A DNA stretch of 64,000 nucleotides from Bradyrhizobium sediminis (GCF_018736105.1 NZ_CP076135.1:4958001-5022000), one strand, 5' to 3'; shown: positions 50,987-61,389, counted from the first letter of the stretch. Numbers and translations: made by a program. Notes: generated by a model from the letters alone, not told the origin.

Positions 50987-51745
50987 CTACCGCGGCGCCA
51001 TGCGGATGGCGCCGTCGAGACGGATGGTCTCGCCGTTCAGCATCGGGTTCTCGACGATGTGCACCGCGAGGTTGCCGTATTCGGAGGCGTCGCCGAGCCG
51101 GGCCGGATGCGGCACCTGCGCGCCGAGGCTCTTGCGGGCTTCCTCGTTCAGGCCCATCAGCAGCGGCGTCAGGAACAGGCCGGGCGCGATGGTGTTGACG
51201 CGGATCTTGAGGCTGGCGAGATCGCGCGCCGCCGGCAGCGTCAGACCGACCACGCCGCCTTTCGATGCGGAATAGGCGATCTGGCCGATCTGGCCCTCAT
51301 AGGCCGCGACGCTCGCGGTGTTGATGATGACGCCGCGCTCCTCGCCGACCGGAGCCGCGGTCGCCAGCCGTTCGGAGAACAGCCGCAGCACGTTGAAGGT
51401 GCCGATCAGGTTGACGTTGATGACGCGGACGAACTTGGCCAGCGGATAGACGCCGTCCTTGCCGACGATGCGCTGCGAGCCGCCGATGCCGGCGCAATTC
51501 ATCAGCACGCGGGCGATGCCGTGAGCGGCTTCGGCCTTGGCGAGCGCGGCCTTGACCTGTTCCTCGTCGGTGACGTCGGCATGCAGGGCTATGCCCTTCA
51601 CTTCGGCTGCGACCTTCTCGGCGTTTTCCTTACTCTGGTCGAGCACGCCGATTTTCGCGCCCTTGGCCGCCATGGCGCGCGCGGTGGCGGCGCCGAGGCC
51701 GGAGCCACCGCCGGTGATGATTACGGCAACGTCTTGCAACTGCAT
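50987..51745 (-). CDS. SDR-family 3-hydroxyacyl-CoA dehydrogenase, second copy
   Basis: A 252-residue short-chain dehydrogenase, paralogous to the one at 15946 through to the shared RMAPR C-terminus. The cofactor motif TGGGSGLG (about residues 11-18), an aspartate in VLDQS favouring NAD, NCAGIG, Ser in NTASVAAY and the YSASKGG Tyr-Lys pair are all present. It heads the long minus-strand operon. Its likely role is oxidation of a 3-hydroxyacyl-CoA before cleavage by the thiolase at 52647. Confidence 0.88.
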   Translation of the reverse strand: MQLQDVAVIITGGGSGLGAATARAMAAKGAKIGVLDQSKENAEKVAAEVKGIALHADVTDEEQVKAALAKAEAAHGIARVLMNCAGIGGSQRIVGKDGVYPLAKFVRVINVNLIGTFNVLRLFSERLATAAPVGEERGVIINTASVAAYEGQIGQIAYSASKGGVVGLTLPAARDLASLKIRVNTIAPGLFLTPLLMGLNEEARKSLGAQVPHPARLGDASEYGNLAVHIVENPMLNGETIRLDGAIRMAPR

Positions 51746-51780
51746 GATAGAGACCTTTCCTTGGGCGTTTCTTCTGTATT

Positions 51781-51849
51781 GGGCGAATGGCGAATAGCGA
51801 ATGGCGAATAGAAGAAATCTATTCGCTACTCACCATTCGCTATTCGCCC
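51781..51849. repeat. GCGAATAG-type inverted tandem repeat
   Basis: Tandem GCGAATGGCGAATAG units (51782-51811) face their complement, CTATTCGC...ATTCGCTATTCGCCC (51819-51849). The right arm overlaps the end of the TetR gene and supplies its last codons and stop. Confidence 0.8.
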
Positions 51850-52500
51850 CTTCTTTTCTTCCAGCATCCCCCCGCAAATCAGCGCTTCCATGTGCCTGAT
51901 ATATTGGCGGCAGACTTCGTCGGTGACCGGCCCGACGCCGGTGGCGCGCGACATCGCGTGGCGTCCGAAAAACAGATGATCGCATGCGCCGATCAGGCTG
52001 GTGTAGAACAGCACCGGATCGATATCGCGGAACTCGCCGGCCTTGATGCCTTCCGCCAGCAGCCGGCGATGAAATTCCAGCAGCGGCGCGACGAAGAATT
52101 TCGAGACCTCGTCGGCGGCTTCCACGCTGCTCTCATGCAGCAAATAGTGGATCAGCCGGTTCATATAGGGAAACTGGTGATACGCCCGGATGATGCCGGC
52201 GATGTGCAGCTTCAGTTTCGCGGTCGGCGTGATCGCCTGCGCCAGCAGATATTCGAGGTTCGCCACCTCGGTCGCGGCGTCGCGCGCCAACAGCGCCAGC
52301 AGCAGGCCGTCCTTGTTGCCGAAGTGATATTTGACCAGCGCGGCGTTGACGCCGGATTTCTGCGCGATGTCGCTCAGCGACACATCGATCGAGGAGCGCT
52401 CGATCATCAGCTCGCTCGCCGCGACGAGGAGCTTTTCCGCCGTTGAGTTTTTGCCACCCGGAAGCCGGGCCGGTACGCTGGTATTCAACTCTGATCCCAT
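51826..52500 (-). CDS. TetR-family transcriptional regulator
   Basis: A 224-residue protein starting MGSELN at 52500; an ATG at 52503 is equally possible. The helix-turn-helix (about residues 20-66) reads AEKLLVAASELMIERSSIDVSLSDIAQKSGVNAALVKYHFGNKDGL. The C-terminal ligand domain has no close assignment. The last residues (KGRIANGE) are encoded by the GCGAATAG repeat, so the C-terminus has been reshaped by repeat insertion. It lies between the SDR operon and the divergent thiolase gene, and probably represses both with an acyl-CoA as ligand. Confidence 0.88.
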   Translation of the reverse strand: MGSELNTSVPARLPGGKNSTAEKLLVAASELMIERSSIDVSLSDIAQKSGVNAALVKYHFGNKDGLLLALLARDAATEVANLEYLLAQAITPTAKLKLHIAGIIRAYHQFPYMNRLIHYLLHESSVEAADEVSKFFVAPLLEFHRRLLAEGIKAGEFRDIDPVLFYTSLIGACDHLFFGRHAMSRATGVGPVTDEVCRQYIRHMEALICGGMLEEKKGRIANGE

Positions 52501-52558
52501 CACCTGCTGCCGGGAAATCCGGGCGCAGATAACCCGATGATGGGGCTCACCTCAAGAG

Positions 52559-52578
52559 TTAATTGATTGATTGACTAA
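52559..52578. promoter_or_regulatory. AT-rich partial palindrome in the TetR/thiolase intergenic region
   Basis: TTAATTGATTGATTGACTAA has about 6 of 10 half-site positions paired and is the only AT-rich stretch in the 146-bp divergent promoter. It is a weak candidate for a TetR operator or a promoter core. Confidence 0.3.
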
Positions 52579-52646
52579 ATCCTCCTGCCTCTCTTAAATC
52601 CGGCCCATCTTTCAAACCCCATCCAAAACAATCAGGGAGAACAGTC

Positions 52647-53819
<1,173 letters not shown>

Positions 53820-53842
53820 GAAAAGCGGCCACAACAAAGGTG

Positions 53843-53963
53843 TCGTCCCGGCCTTGAGCCGGGACCCATAACCACGAATGTTCGCGATTGCACTGAGCTG
53901 GAGCTCCAGCTCGTTTCAAAGCTCGGACCTGTGGTTATGGGTCCCTGCATTCGCAGGGACGAC
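53843..53963. repeat. Long inverted repeat between thiolase and ligase genes
   Basis: GTCGTCCCGG...GGGACCCATAACCAC on the left is mirrored by GTGGTTATGGGTCCCTGC...GGGACGAC on the right. It belongs to the same family as 50855-50977. It also has an inner CTGGAGCTCCAG palindrome near 53898-53909. Confidence 0.85.
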
Positions 53964-53994
53964 GTAAACAATAAAAACTCCCGAGGAAACCCCC

Positions 53995-55539
53995 ATGACC
54001 CACCCTTCCGTCTACGCGCGGACCCAGCCGGACAAGATCGCCTATCAGATGGCCGGCACCGGAAAGGCGATCACTTATCGCGAGCTCGACGAGCTGTCGA
54101 ACCAGGGCGCGCAGCTGTTCCGCTCGCTCGGGCTGAAGGAAGGCGATCACATCGCGTTCCTGATCGAGAACCGGCTGGCGTTCATGGAGATCTGCTGGGC
54201 GGCGCAGCGCTCAGGACTGTATTACACCGCGATCAGCCGCTACCTCACCCAGGACGAGATCGCCTACATCATCGGGGATTGCGGCGCCAGGGTCGTCATC
54301 ACGTCACCGAAATGCGCCGAGCAGATCAAGGGGCTGGTGCAGGGCGCGCCCGGCGAGCCCGTGTTCTACATGCTCGACGAACCGCTGCCCGGCTTCCGCT
54401 CCTGGGACAAGGAAGCGGCGGCGCAGCCGACCACGCCGATTGCGGACCAGGTCGCCGGCTACGACATGCTGTATTCGTCGGGCACCACCGGCCGCCCCAA
54501 GGGCATCAAGCGCGAATCCGAGCACAACCCGATCGATCTGCCGAACCCGTTCCTGAAGATCCTCTGCGCCGACATGTGCGGGATGAATTCCGACAGCATT
54601 TACCTGTCGCCGGCGCCGCTCTATCACGCCGCTCCCTTGCGCTTCAACATGATGGCGATCACGCTGGGCGGCACCTCGATCATCATGGAATCCTTCGACG
54701 CCGAGGAATTCCTCAAGCTGGTCGAGAAATACCAGATTACCCAGTCGCAGCTGGTGCCGACCATGTTCGTGCGGATGCTGAAACTGCCGGACGAAGTGCG
54801 CCGGCGCTACGACGTCTCGTCGCTGAAGGGCGCGATCCACGCCGCCGCGCCCTGCCCGATCGACGTCAAGGCCAAGATGATCGAGTGGTGGGGACCGATC
54901 CTGATCGAGTACTACGCCGGCTCCGAAGGCAACGGCGTCACGGTCTCGACTTCGCAGCAATGGCTGACCCATCGCGGCACCGTCGGCCGCGCCGTGGTCG
55001 GCAAGATCAAGATCCTCGACGAGAACGAACAGGAAGTGCCGGTGGGCCAGATCGGCACGGTATATTTCGCCGACGCGCCGGTCTTCACCTATCACAACGA
55101 TCCCGAGAAGACCAAGCGCGCCTACAACGCCAAGGGCTGGTCGACGCTCGGTGACGTCGGCTATCTCGACGCGGAAGGCTATCTCTACCTCACCGACCGC
55201 AAGTCCTACATGATCATCTCCGGTGGCGTGAACATCTATCCGCAGGAGACCGAGGACGTGCTGATCACCCATCCTGGCGTCGCCGACGTTGCGGTGTTCG
55301 GCGTGCCGAACGAGGAGATGGGCGAAGAGGTCAAGGCGGTGGTGCAGCCGCACGACATGGCGAAGGCCGGCAAGGAACTCGAGGCCGAACTGATCCTGTT
55401 CTGCCGCAAGCATCTGTCGCCGATCAAATGCCCGAAGAGCATCGACTTCGCAGCGGAGTTGCCGCGGACGCCGACCGGCAAGCTGGTCAAGCGCCATTTG
55501 CGCGACAAGTATTGGCCGAAGACGGCGGTTAAGGTGTGA
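53995..55539 (+). CDS. Acyl-CoA synthetase (FadD-like AMP-binding ligase)
   Basis: A 514-residue ANL ligase of the standard type, different from the two feruloyl-CoA-synthase-like proteins. The ATP loop is YSSGTTGRPKG (about residues 161-171), the adenylate motif YYAGSEGNGV, LTDRKSYMIISGGVNIYPQE is the hinge, and PRTPTGKLVKRHL carries the catalytic lysine. GAGGAAA precedes the ATG. It should activate a fatty or alicyclic acid. It follows the thiolase on the same strand across a repeat. Confidence 0.9.
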   Translation: MTHPSVYARTQPDKIAYQMAGTGKAITYRELDELSNQGAQLFRSLGLKEGDHIAFLIENRLAFMEICWAAQRSGLYYTAISRYLTQDEIAYIIGDCGARVVITSPKCAEQIKGLVQGAPGEPVFYMLDEPLPGFRSWDKEAAAQPTTPIADQVAGYDMLYSSGTTGRPKGIKRESEHNPIDLPNPFLKILCADMCGMNSDSIYLSPAPLYHAAPLRFNMMAITLGGTSIIMESFDAEEFLKLVEKYQITQSQLVPTMFVRMLKLPDEVRRRYDVSSLKGAIHAAAPCPIDVKAKMIEWWGPILIEYYAGSEGNGVTVSTSQQWLTHRGTVGRAVVGKIKILDENEQEVPVGQIGTVYFADAPVFTYHNDPEKTKRAYNAKGWSTLGDVGYLDAEGYLYLTDRKSYMIISGGVNIYPQETEDVLITHPGVADVAVFGVPNEEMGEEVKAVVQPHDMAKAGKELEAELILFCRKHLSPIKCPKSIDFAAELPRTPTGKLVKRHLRDKYWPKTAVKV

Positions 55540-55546
55540 CTTCCTT

Positions 55547-55738
55547 CCCTTCTCCCCTTGTGGGAGAAGGTGGCCCATAGGCGGCCTTCGGCCGCCGTTC
55601 TTAAGCACGCCGATGCTTCGCATCGGCTACGGCGAAGCGAAGGCGGATGTGGGGTCTCTATCCGCGGAGACAAACCCCTCACCCGTCTCAATCGCGCGTT
55701 GCGCGATTGATCCACCCTCTCCCACAAGGGGAGAGGGA
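55547..55738. repeat. Composite CCCTTCTCCCC...GGGGAGAGGG repeat
   Basis: CCCTTCTCCCCTTGTGGGAG at the left and CTCCCACAAGGGGAGAGGG at the right are inverted copies that enclose several inner hairpins (GGCGGCCTTCGGCCGCC, CCGATGCTTCGCATCGG, AATCGCGCGTTGCGCGATT). It fills the spacer between the ligase and epoxide-hydrolase-like genes. A single-hairpin relative is at 61350-61370. Confidence 0.85.
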
Positions 55739-55755
55739 AGAAAGGGGCTCGACCA

Positions 55756-56910
55756 ATGACCTCCCTTCCCGACGTTCCCCTGCCCTCCTCCATCCGCTCC
55801 CGCTACGTCGAAGACATCAACGGCCTGCGCATGCATGTGCTGGAGGCTGGCTTCGAGACCAAGGGCCGGCCCTGCGTGCTGCTGCTGCACGGCTTTCCGG
55901 AACTCGCCTTCAGCTGGCGCAAGGTGATGCCTGTTTTGGCGGCAGCCGGCTATCACGTGATCGCGCCGGACCAGCGCGGCTATGGCCGCACCACCGGGTG
56001 GGATCCGGACTACGACGGCGACCTCGCTTCGTTCCGGCTGCTCAATCTGGTGCGCGACGCGCTGGGCCTGGTTTCGGCGTTCGGCTATCGCCATGTCGAC
56101 GCCGTGGTCGGGCATGATTTCGGCTCCTCCGTCGCCGCCTGGTGCGCGCTGGTGCGGCCCGACGTGTTCCGGTCGGTCGCGCTGATGAGCGCGCCGTTCG
56201 GAGGCCCGCCGCAGATCGCCTTCAACACAGTGGATGCGCCACAGACGTCGAAGCCGGAAGATCCCGTGCATCGCGAGCTCGCGGCGCTGCCGCGGCCGCG
56301 CAAGCATTATCAATGGTACTACTCGACGCGCGAAGCCAACGCCGACATGCACCACGCGCCGCAAGGCGTGCATGATTTCCTGCGCGCCTATTACCATCAC
56401 AAGAGCGCGGACTGGAAAGCCAACGCGCCCTATCCGCTGCAAGGCTGGACCGCGAGCGAACTCGCCAAGCTGCCGACCTATTACGTGATGGACCTCGCCA
56501 AGAACATGGCCGCCACCGTCGCGGGGGAAATGCCGTCCGCCGCCGCAATCGCCGCCAACCAATGGCTGCCCGACCGCGAACTTTCCTTCTACAGCGCCGA
56601 ATATCAGCGCACCGGATTCCAGGGCGGCTTGCAGTGGTATCGCTGCGGCACCTCGGGCGAATTCATTGCGGAACTGCAGACCTGGTCGGACCGGACCATC
56701 GACGTGCCTTCCTGCTTCATCTCGGGCAAGCAGGACTGGGGAACCTACCAGCGCCCCGGTGTGTTCGAGGCGATGCAGACCACGGCTTGCACGCGCATGA
56801 TCGGCTGCCATCTCGTCGACGGCGCCGGCCACTGGGTGCAGCAGGAACAGCCCGCCGAAGTGAGCCGGCTGCTGCTCGCCTTCCTGCACCAAGCTGCCGG
56901 GCGGCGATGA
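55756..56910 (+). CDS. Epoxide hydrolase-like alpha/beta hydrolase
   Basis: A 384-residue alpha/beta hydrolase. HGFPELAFSW gives the HGxP oxyanion motif near residue 46, VVGHDFGSSVAAW has Asp as the nucleophile (about residue 118), and DGAGHWVQQEQP has the catalytic His near 357. The Asp nucleophile and HGFPE favour an epoxide hydrolase or a related dehalogenase-type enzyme over an esterase. The cap domain has the tyrosine-rich QWYYSTREAN. It follows the acyl-CoA synthetase gene, so it may act on an intermediate of the same route. Confidence 0.85.
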   Translation: MTSLPDVPLPSSIRSRYVEDINGLRMHVLEAGFETKGRPCVLLLHGFPELAFSWRKVMPVLAAAGYHVIAPDQRGYGRTTGWDPDYDGDLASFRLLNLVRDALGLVSAFGYRHVDAVVGHDFGSSVAAWCALVRPDVFRSVALMSAPFGGPPQIAFNTVDAPQTSKPEDPVHRELAALPRPRKHYQWYYSTREANADMHHAPQGVHDFLRAYYHHKSADWKANAPYPLQGWTASELAKLPTYYVMDLAKNMAATVAGEMPSAAAIAANQWLPDRELSFYSAEYQRTGFQGGLQWYRCGTSGEFIAELQTWSDRTIDVPSCFISGKQDWGTYQRPGVFEAMQTTACTRMIGCHLVDGAGHWVQQEQPAEVSRLLLAFLHQAAGRR

Positions 56911-56940
56911 ATTGACCTGCCAACGGCGCCCCTCTATAAG

Positions 56941-56959
56941 ATTTAGAATGGTTCTAAAT
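56941..56959. promoter_or_regulatory. Iron control element (Irr-type box) before mbfA
   Basis: ATTTAGAATGGTTCTAAAT is a perfect 8-3-8 palindrome ending 20 bases before the mbfA start. It contains the Irr-binding iron control element core TTTAGAA-N3-TTCTAAA known from Bradyrhizobium. Position and sequence suggest Irr represses mbfA when iron is low. Confidence 0.88.
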
Positions 56960-56979
56960 TATCCAGCAGAGGCGTCGTT

Positions 56980-57951
56980 GTGAAGAATTTCGCCGACCTG
57001 ACCGAGCGCGAAATCCTGGCGGTTGCGATCTCCGCGGAGGAGGAAGACAGCCGCATCTACATGACCTTCGCGGAAGACCTCGCGGAGCGTTATCCCGAAT
57101 CGGCGAAAATATTCGAGGAGATGGCCGAGGAGGAAAAGGGCCATCGCCACATGCTGCTCGAAATGTACGAGAAGCGTTTCGGCGAGAACCTGCCGCCGAT
57201 CCGAAGAGAAAACGTCAAGGGATTCCTGCGCCGCCGTCCGGTCTGGCTGACCAAGAATCTGTCGCTCGACACCATCCGCAAGGAAGCCGAGACGATGGAG
57301 TTCGAGGCCGAACGGTTCTACGTCAAGGCCGCCGAGCAGACCCACGACGTCGGCGTCCGCCGGCTGCTCGGCGATCTCGCGGAAGCGGAAAAGGGCCATG
57401 AGAATGTCGCGGCCAGGCTGACCGACCTGATCCTCAGCCCGGACGTTCGAGAACAGGAGGACAAGACCCGCCGGCGCGTATTCGTACTGCAATATGTGCA
57501 GCCCGGTCTCGCCGGGTTGATGGACGGGTCGGTCTCGACGCTGGCGCCGCTGTTCGCGGCGGCATTCGCGACGCATAACAACTGGCAGACTTTTCTGGTG
57601 GGACTTGCCGCCTCGATCGGCGCTGGCATCAGCATGGGCTTTGCCGAAGCACTGTCCGACGACGGCTCACTGACCGGGCGCGGCTCGCCGTGGCTGCGCG
57701 GCGTGACCTGCGGCCTGATGACGACGCTGGGCGGCCTCGGCCATACCCTGCCCTATCTGGTGCCGGACAGCTGGGCCAATGCATTCTGGATCGCGACCGC
57801 GATCGCTGGCATCGTGGTGTTCTTCGAATTGTGGGCGATCGCCTATATTCGCGCGCGCTATATGGACACGCCGTTCATGCAGGCGGCGTTCCAGATCGTG
57901 CTCGGCGGCGCCATCGTGCTCGCCGTCGGCATTCTGATCGGCGGGGCGTAG
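56980..57951 (+). CDS. mbfA: Membrane-bound ferritin MbfA, iron exporter
   Basis: A 323-residue protein. The N-terminal half is a ferritin/rubrerythrin-like four-helix domain with iron-ligand ExxH pairs ([10 protein letters not shown] near residue 52 and [10 protein letters not shown] near 135). The C-terminal half is a VIT1-like membrane domain with about four helices ([28 protein letters not shown] and [24 protein letters not shown]). This domain pair defines MbfA, which exports iron and protects against peroxide in Bradyrhizobium. The start is a GTG at 56980. The perfect Irr box upstream supports iron-responsive control. Confidence 0.94.
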   Translation: MKNFADLTEREILAVAISAEEEDSRIYMTFAEDLAERYPESAKIFEEMAEEEKGHRHMLLEMYEKRFGENLPPIRRENVKGFLRRRPVWLTKNLSLDTIRKEAETMEFEAERFYVKAAEQTHDVGVRRLLGDLAEAEKGHENVAARLTDLILSPDVREQEDKTRRRVFVLQYVQPGLAGLMDGSVSTLAPLFAAAFATHNNWQTFLVGLAASIGAGISMGFAEALSDDGSLTGRGSPWLRGVTCGLMTTLGGLGHTLPYLVPDSWANAFWIATAIAGIVVFFELWAIAYIRARYMDTPFMQAAFQIVLGGAIVLAVGILIGGA

Positions 57952-58126
57952 CAGACCTGCGCAGATTGCAGCAGCAATTCCGGTCAAGCGCAGCGGCCGC
58001 ATAGGGCCTAGGTAACGCGGCGAGCGAAGGGTCGCACGATGCGTCGATGCATGACGCACCGGTCTTGCGGCCCGTTCGCAAACTGAGCATCATCCCTCCC
58101 AAGCAAAAGTCAGCAGGAGCAACGCC

Positions 58127-59599
58127 TTGGCCAAATCGCAATGGAGTTTCAGATCCGCGACTGAACTATCCGCAGCCCTCGCCGCGAAAAAAGTCTCCGC
58201 CGTCGAGCTGGCGCAGGACGCGATCGGGCGCATCGAGCGCCACGACGGCAAGATCAATGCGATTTGCGTGCGCGATTTCGCGCGCGGCCTGGAAGCGGCC
58301 CGCGCCGCCGACGCAGCACGCGCGCGCGGCGAAACCGGAGCGCTGCTCGGCTTGCCGATGACGGTGAAGGAATCCTTCAATATTGCCGGATTGCCCACGA
58401 CATGGGGTTTTCCGCCGCAGAAGGATTTCGTGCCGGGCGAAGACGCACTGTCGGTTTCGCGGGTCAAGGCTGCAGGCGGCGTGATCCTCGGCAAGACCAA
58501 CGTGCCGGTCGGCCTCGCCGACTGGCAGAGCTACAACGAGATCTACGGCACCACCAATAATCCGTTTGATCTCGGCCGCACGCCCGGCGGCTCCTCCGGC
58601 GGATCGTCGGCGGCGCTGGCCGCTGGTTACGGCCCGCTTTCGCTCGGCTCCGACATCGGCGGCTCGCTTCGGGTGCCGGCGTTCCACTGCGGCGTCTATG
58701 CGCACAAGCCGACCTACAATCTGGCGCCGGTGCGCGGGCATACGCCGCCGCCGTTCCCGGCGATGCCGCTCGACCGCGACATGGCCGTGATCGGCCCGAT
58801 GGCGCGTTCGGCCGCCGATCTGTCGCTGCTGCTCGACGTGATGGCGGGACCGGATCCGCTGGACATGGGCGTCGGCTACAGGCTTGCGCTGCCGCCGCCG
58901 CGGCACAACGCGCTGAAGGATTTTCGCGTGCTGGTGGTCGACAGCGATCCGGTGCTGCCGGCCGACCAGGACATTCGCGGCGCCATCGACAAGCTCGCGG
59001 GCAGCCTCGCCAAAGCCGGGGTGAGCGTCGCGCGGCAAAGCCCGCTGTGGCCGGACTTTGCGGATTCGTCGCGGCTCTACATGCGGATGCTGATGGCGTT
59101 CCTGGGGGCGTTCTTTCCGCTGGAGGCGGTCGCAGGCGCGCAGGCCGGCGCCGCCCAGTTGAAGGCCGACAACAGGAGCCTTGCCGCCGAACGTCTGCGC
59201 GGCATGACGCAAAGTCATCGCGACTGGGTACTCGACGACGGCGCGCGCGCCCGGCTGCGCGCGCAGTGGCGCGAGCTGTTCAAGACTTTCGACGCGGTGA
59301 TCTGCCCGATCATGCCGACGCCGGCCTACCCGCACGATCATTCGCCGGACCAGGAAGCGCGCCGCATCAAGATCGACGGCAAGGATTACGTCTATACGGA
59401 TCAACTGACATGGCCCGGCATCGCCACCCTGCCCGGGCTGCCGGCCACGGCGATCCCGCTCGGCCTGTCGCCGCAGGGCCTGCCGGTCGGCGTGCAGATC
59501 CTCGGCCCCTGGCTGGAAGATCGCACGCCCCTGAGGCTGGCGGAACTGATCGAGCGCGAATTCGGCGGCTTCGTGCCGCCGCCGATGTTTGATGATTAG
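58127..59599 (+). CDS. Amidase-signature-family amidase
   Basis: A 490-residue amidase. The catalytic triad is visible: Lys in TVKESFNIAG (about residue 82), the cis-Ser in TPGGSSGGSSAAL (about 156) and the nucleophile Ser in GSDIGGSLRVPA (about 180). It hydrolyses an amide to acid and ammonia. The start is a TTG at 58127 behind AGGAG at 58115-58119. No ATG is close by. The neighbours do not indicate the substrate. The 175 bases before it, 57952-58126, hold no recognisable feature. Confidence 0.91.
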   Translation: MAKSQWSFRSATELSAALAAKKVSAVELAQDAIGRIERHDGKINAICVRDFARGLEAARAADAARARGETGALLGLPMTVKESFNIAGLPTTWGFPPQKDFVPGEDALSVSRVKAAGGVILGKTNVPVGLADWQSYNEIYGTTNNPFDLGRTPGGSSGGSSAALAAGYGPLSLGSDIGGSLRVPAFHCGVYAHKPTYNLAPVRGHTPPPFPAMPLDRDMAVIGPMARSAADLSLLLDVMAGPDPLDMGVGYRLALPPPRHNALKDFRVLVVDSDPVLPADQDIRGAIDKLAGSLAKAGVSVARQSPLWPDFADSSRLYMRMLMAFLGAFFPLEAVAGAQAGAAQLKADNRSLAAERLRGMTQSHRDWVLDDGARARLRAQWRELFKTFDAVICPIMPTPAYPHDHSPDQEARRIKIDGKDYVYTDQLTWPGIATLPGLPATAIPLGLSPQGLPVGVQILGPWLEDRTPLRLAELIEREFGGFVPPPMFDD

Positions 59600-59605
59600 A
59601 TCTTG

Positions 59606-59705
59606 CCTCATCCTGAGGAGCGGCGCCTTCACCGCGTCTCGAAGGATGAGACATGATTGGCCTTCACGGTTCGAGACGGCGCTGACGCGCCTCCTCACCA
59701 TGAGG
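59606..59705. repeat. Composite dispersed palindromic repeat, reverse orientation
   Basis: CCTCATCCTGAGGAGC...GTCTCGAAGGATGAG joins GGTTCGAGACGGCGC...CTCCTCACCATGAGG. This is the reverse-complement order of the composite unit at 45584-45681. Confidence 0.85.
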
Positions 59706-59727
59706 GTTTGGCATGGGAGATTAGGAA

Positions 59728-60081
59728 ATGCGAAACGACCTTGCCGAACTGACCAGCCTCAATCGCGATTACGTCAATTCCGTGCAGCATTCCGACGTCA
59801 AACGCTTCGACGAAATCCTCGCCGCGGATTTCTACTGCTCCAATCCCGACAAGACGCTGGTCGATCGCGCCGGATTCCTCAAGCAGACCGCAGTGCCGGT
59901 GGCGATCAAAAATCTCGAGGCGCATGACGTGAAGATCCGCCTGATGGGCGACTTCGCCATCATCCATGCCGCCACGCGCTACACGATGCCGGACGGCACG
60001 CCGGGCACGGGACGCTACACCGACGTCTGGGCAAGGCAGAACGGCCGCTGGCTCGCGGTATCGGCGCATGTGTCGAGATGA
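59728..60081 (+). CDS. NTF2-like (DUF4440/SnoaL-type) protein
   Basis: A 117-residue protein with the cone-shaped NTF2-like pattern: LNRDYVNSVQHSDVKRFDEILAADFYCSNP at the N-terminus and GTGRYTDVWARQNGRWLAVSAH at the C-terminus. It may be a small enzyme or binding protein; the family does not reveal which. It follows the amidase across a repeat, with its own start after GGAGATTAGGAA. Confidence 0.82.
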   Translation: MRNDLAELTSLNRDYVNSVQHSDVKRFDEILAADFYCSNPDKTLVDRAGFLKQTAVPVAIKNLEAHDVKIRLMGDFAIIHAATRYTMPDGTPGTGRYTDVWARQNGRWLAVSAHVSR

Positions 60082-60093
60082 TTTGAGGAAGGT

Positions 60094-60172
60094 GTCATGC
60101 CCGGCCTTGTGCCGGGCATCCACGTCCCAATCGCCGCAAAAACGTGGATGGCCGGGACGAGCCCGGCCATGC
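60094..60172. repeat. Inverted repeat between convergent genes
   Basis: GTGTCATGCCCGGCC...GCCGGGCATCCACGT faces ACGTGGATGGCCGGG...GCCCGGCCATG. It lies between the NTF2-like gene (plus) and the alcohol dehydrogenase gene (minus) and probably ends both transcripts. Confidence 0.75.
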
Positions 60173-60207
60173 CGGCAACTTAGACTCTCGCAACAATCAA
60201 ACCTCGC

Positions 60208-61296
60208 TCATGCATCGAACATGATGACGCTGCGCACGGTCTTGCCGGCTTTCATCGCGGCAAAGCCTTCGTTGATCTCCGACAGCTTCAGCTTGGCCGA
60301 GATCCAGTCTTCCAGGTGCAGCTTGCCGCGCATGTAGAATTCCACCAGGCGGGGCATGTCGACGCGGAAATGGTTCGAGCCCATCGAGGAGCCCTGGATC
60401 CTGCGTTCCCTCAGGAAGTCGAAGCCGTGCAGTTCGATCTTCTGGCCGAACGGGATCATGCCGACGATGGTCGCAGTGCCGCCCGGCGCCAGCATCGCAA
60501 AGGACTGCTCCGCGGTCTCCTTGCGGCCCAGCACCTCGAAGGAGTGATTCACGCCGCCGCTGGTGAGTTCGCGCACCTGCTGCACCACGTCGCCGTTGCG
60601 GGGATCGACCACGTCGGTGGCGCCGAGCTTGGTGGCAAGCTGAAGTTTTGCGGGATTGGTATCGATCGCGATGATCCGGCCGGCGCCCGCGATCGCGGCG
60701 CCGTTGATCGCTGCCATGCCGACGCCGCCGCAGCCGATCACGGCGACGGTCTCACCGGCCTGGACCTTGGCGGTGTTCACGACAGCGCCATAGCCTGTGA
60801 TCACGCCGCAGCCGATCAGCGCCGCCAGATCGAGCGGCATCTCCTTCTTGATTTTGACGATGGCGTTTTCGTGCACCAGCATCTGCTCGGCAAACGACGA
60901 CAGGTTGAGAAACTGATGCAGTTTCTCCGACCGCGCCCAGGACAGCCGGTTGGACGCGCCGGGCACCATCTTCACGGTGGTGTCGGTGCACAGCACCGGC
61001 CGTCCGGTCGTGCAGTTGTCGCAGGTGCCGCAGAACACCGAAAGACAGGTGACGACGTGATCGCCGGGCTTCACATAGGTGACGTCCGAACCGACCTTCT
61101 CGACCACGCCGGCCGATTCGTGCCCGAGCACGGCCGGCAGCGGATGCGGATAAAGCCCTTCCATGAAGTGCAGGTCGGAGTGGCAGAGCCCGGCGACCGC
61201 GGTGCGGATCAGGACCTCGCGCGGGCCGGGATTTGGAAGGCTGACGTCCTCGATCACGAGCGGCTTGTTGACTTCAAACAGGACGGCGGCCTTCAT
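60208..61296 (-). CDS. Zinc-dependent alcohol dehydrogenase (MDR family)
   Basis: A 362-residue medium-chain dehydrogenase. The catalytic zinc ligands lie in GLCHSDLHF and GHESAGVVEKVGSDV, with the later Cys in LIGCGVITGYGAV. The structural zinc site is CGTCDNCTTGRPVLC (four Cys, about residues 89-103). The NAD-binding motif is GCGGVGMAAINGA, followed by an acidic Asp in IAIDTN. It should oxidise an alcohol to an aldehyde with NAD, or act in reverse. The substrate is not evident. It is on the same strand as, and downstream of, the AidB-like gene. Confidence 0.9.
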   Translation of the reverse strand: MKAAVLFEVNKPLVIEDVSLPNPGPREVLIRTAVAGLCHSDLHFMEGLYPHPLPAVLGHESAGVVEKVGSDVTYVKPGDHVVTCLSVFCGTCDNCTTGRPVLCTDTTVKMVPGASNRLSWARSEKLHQFLNLSSFAEQMLVHENAIVKIKKEMPLDLAALIGCGVITGYGAVVNTAKVQAGETVAVIGCGGVGMAAINGAAIAGAGRIIAIDTNPAKLQLATKLGATDVVDPRNGDVVQQVRELTSGGVNHSFEVLGRKETAEQSFAMLAPGGTATIVGMIPFGQKIELHGFDFLRERRIQGSSMGSNHFRVDMPRLVEFYMRGKLHLEDWISAKLKLSEINEGFAAMKAGKTVRSVIMFDA

Positions 61297-61349
61297 CGGT
61301 GTTTCCTCTTTTGTTTATGTTCAAGCCTTTGAAACGCGAAAGGTGCGCC

Positions 61350-61370
61350 CCTCTCCCCTTGTGGGAGAGG
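61350..61370. repeat. Single hairpin of the CTCTCCCC...GGGGAGAG repeat family
   Basis: CCTCTCCC and GGGAGAGG form a perfect 8-bp stem around CTTGT between two minus-strand genes. It is a shortened relative of 55547-55738 and may attenuate read-through. Confidence 0.7.
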
Positions 61371-61389
61371 TAAGATCACGCGTTGGAGA

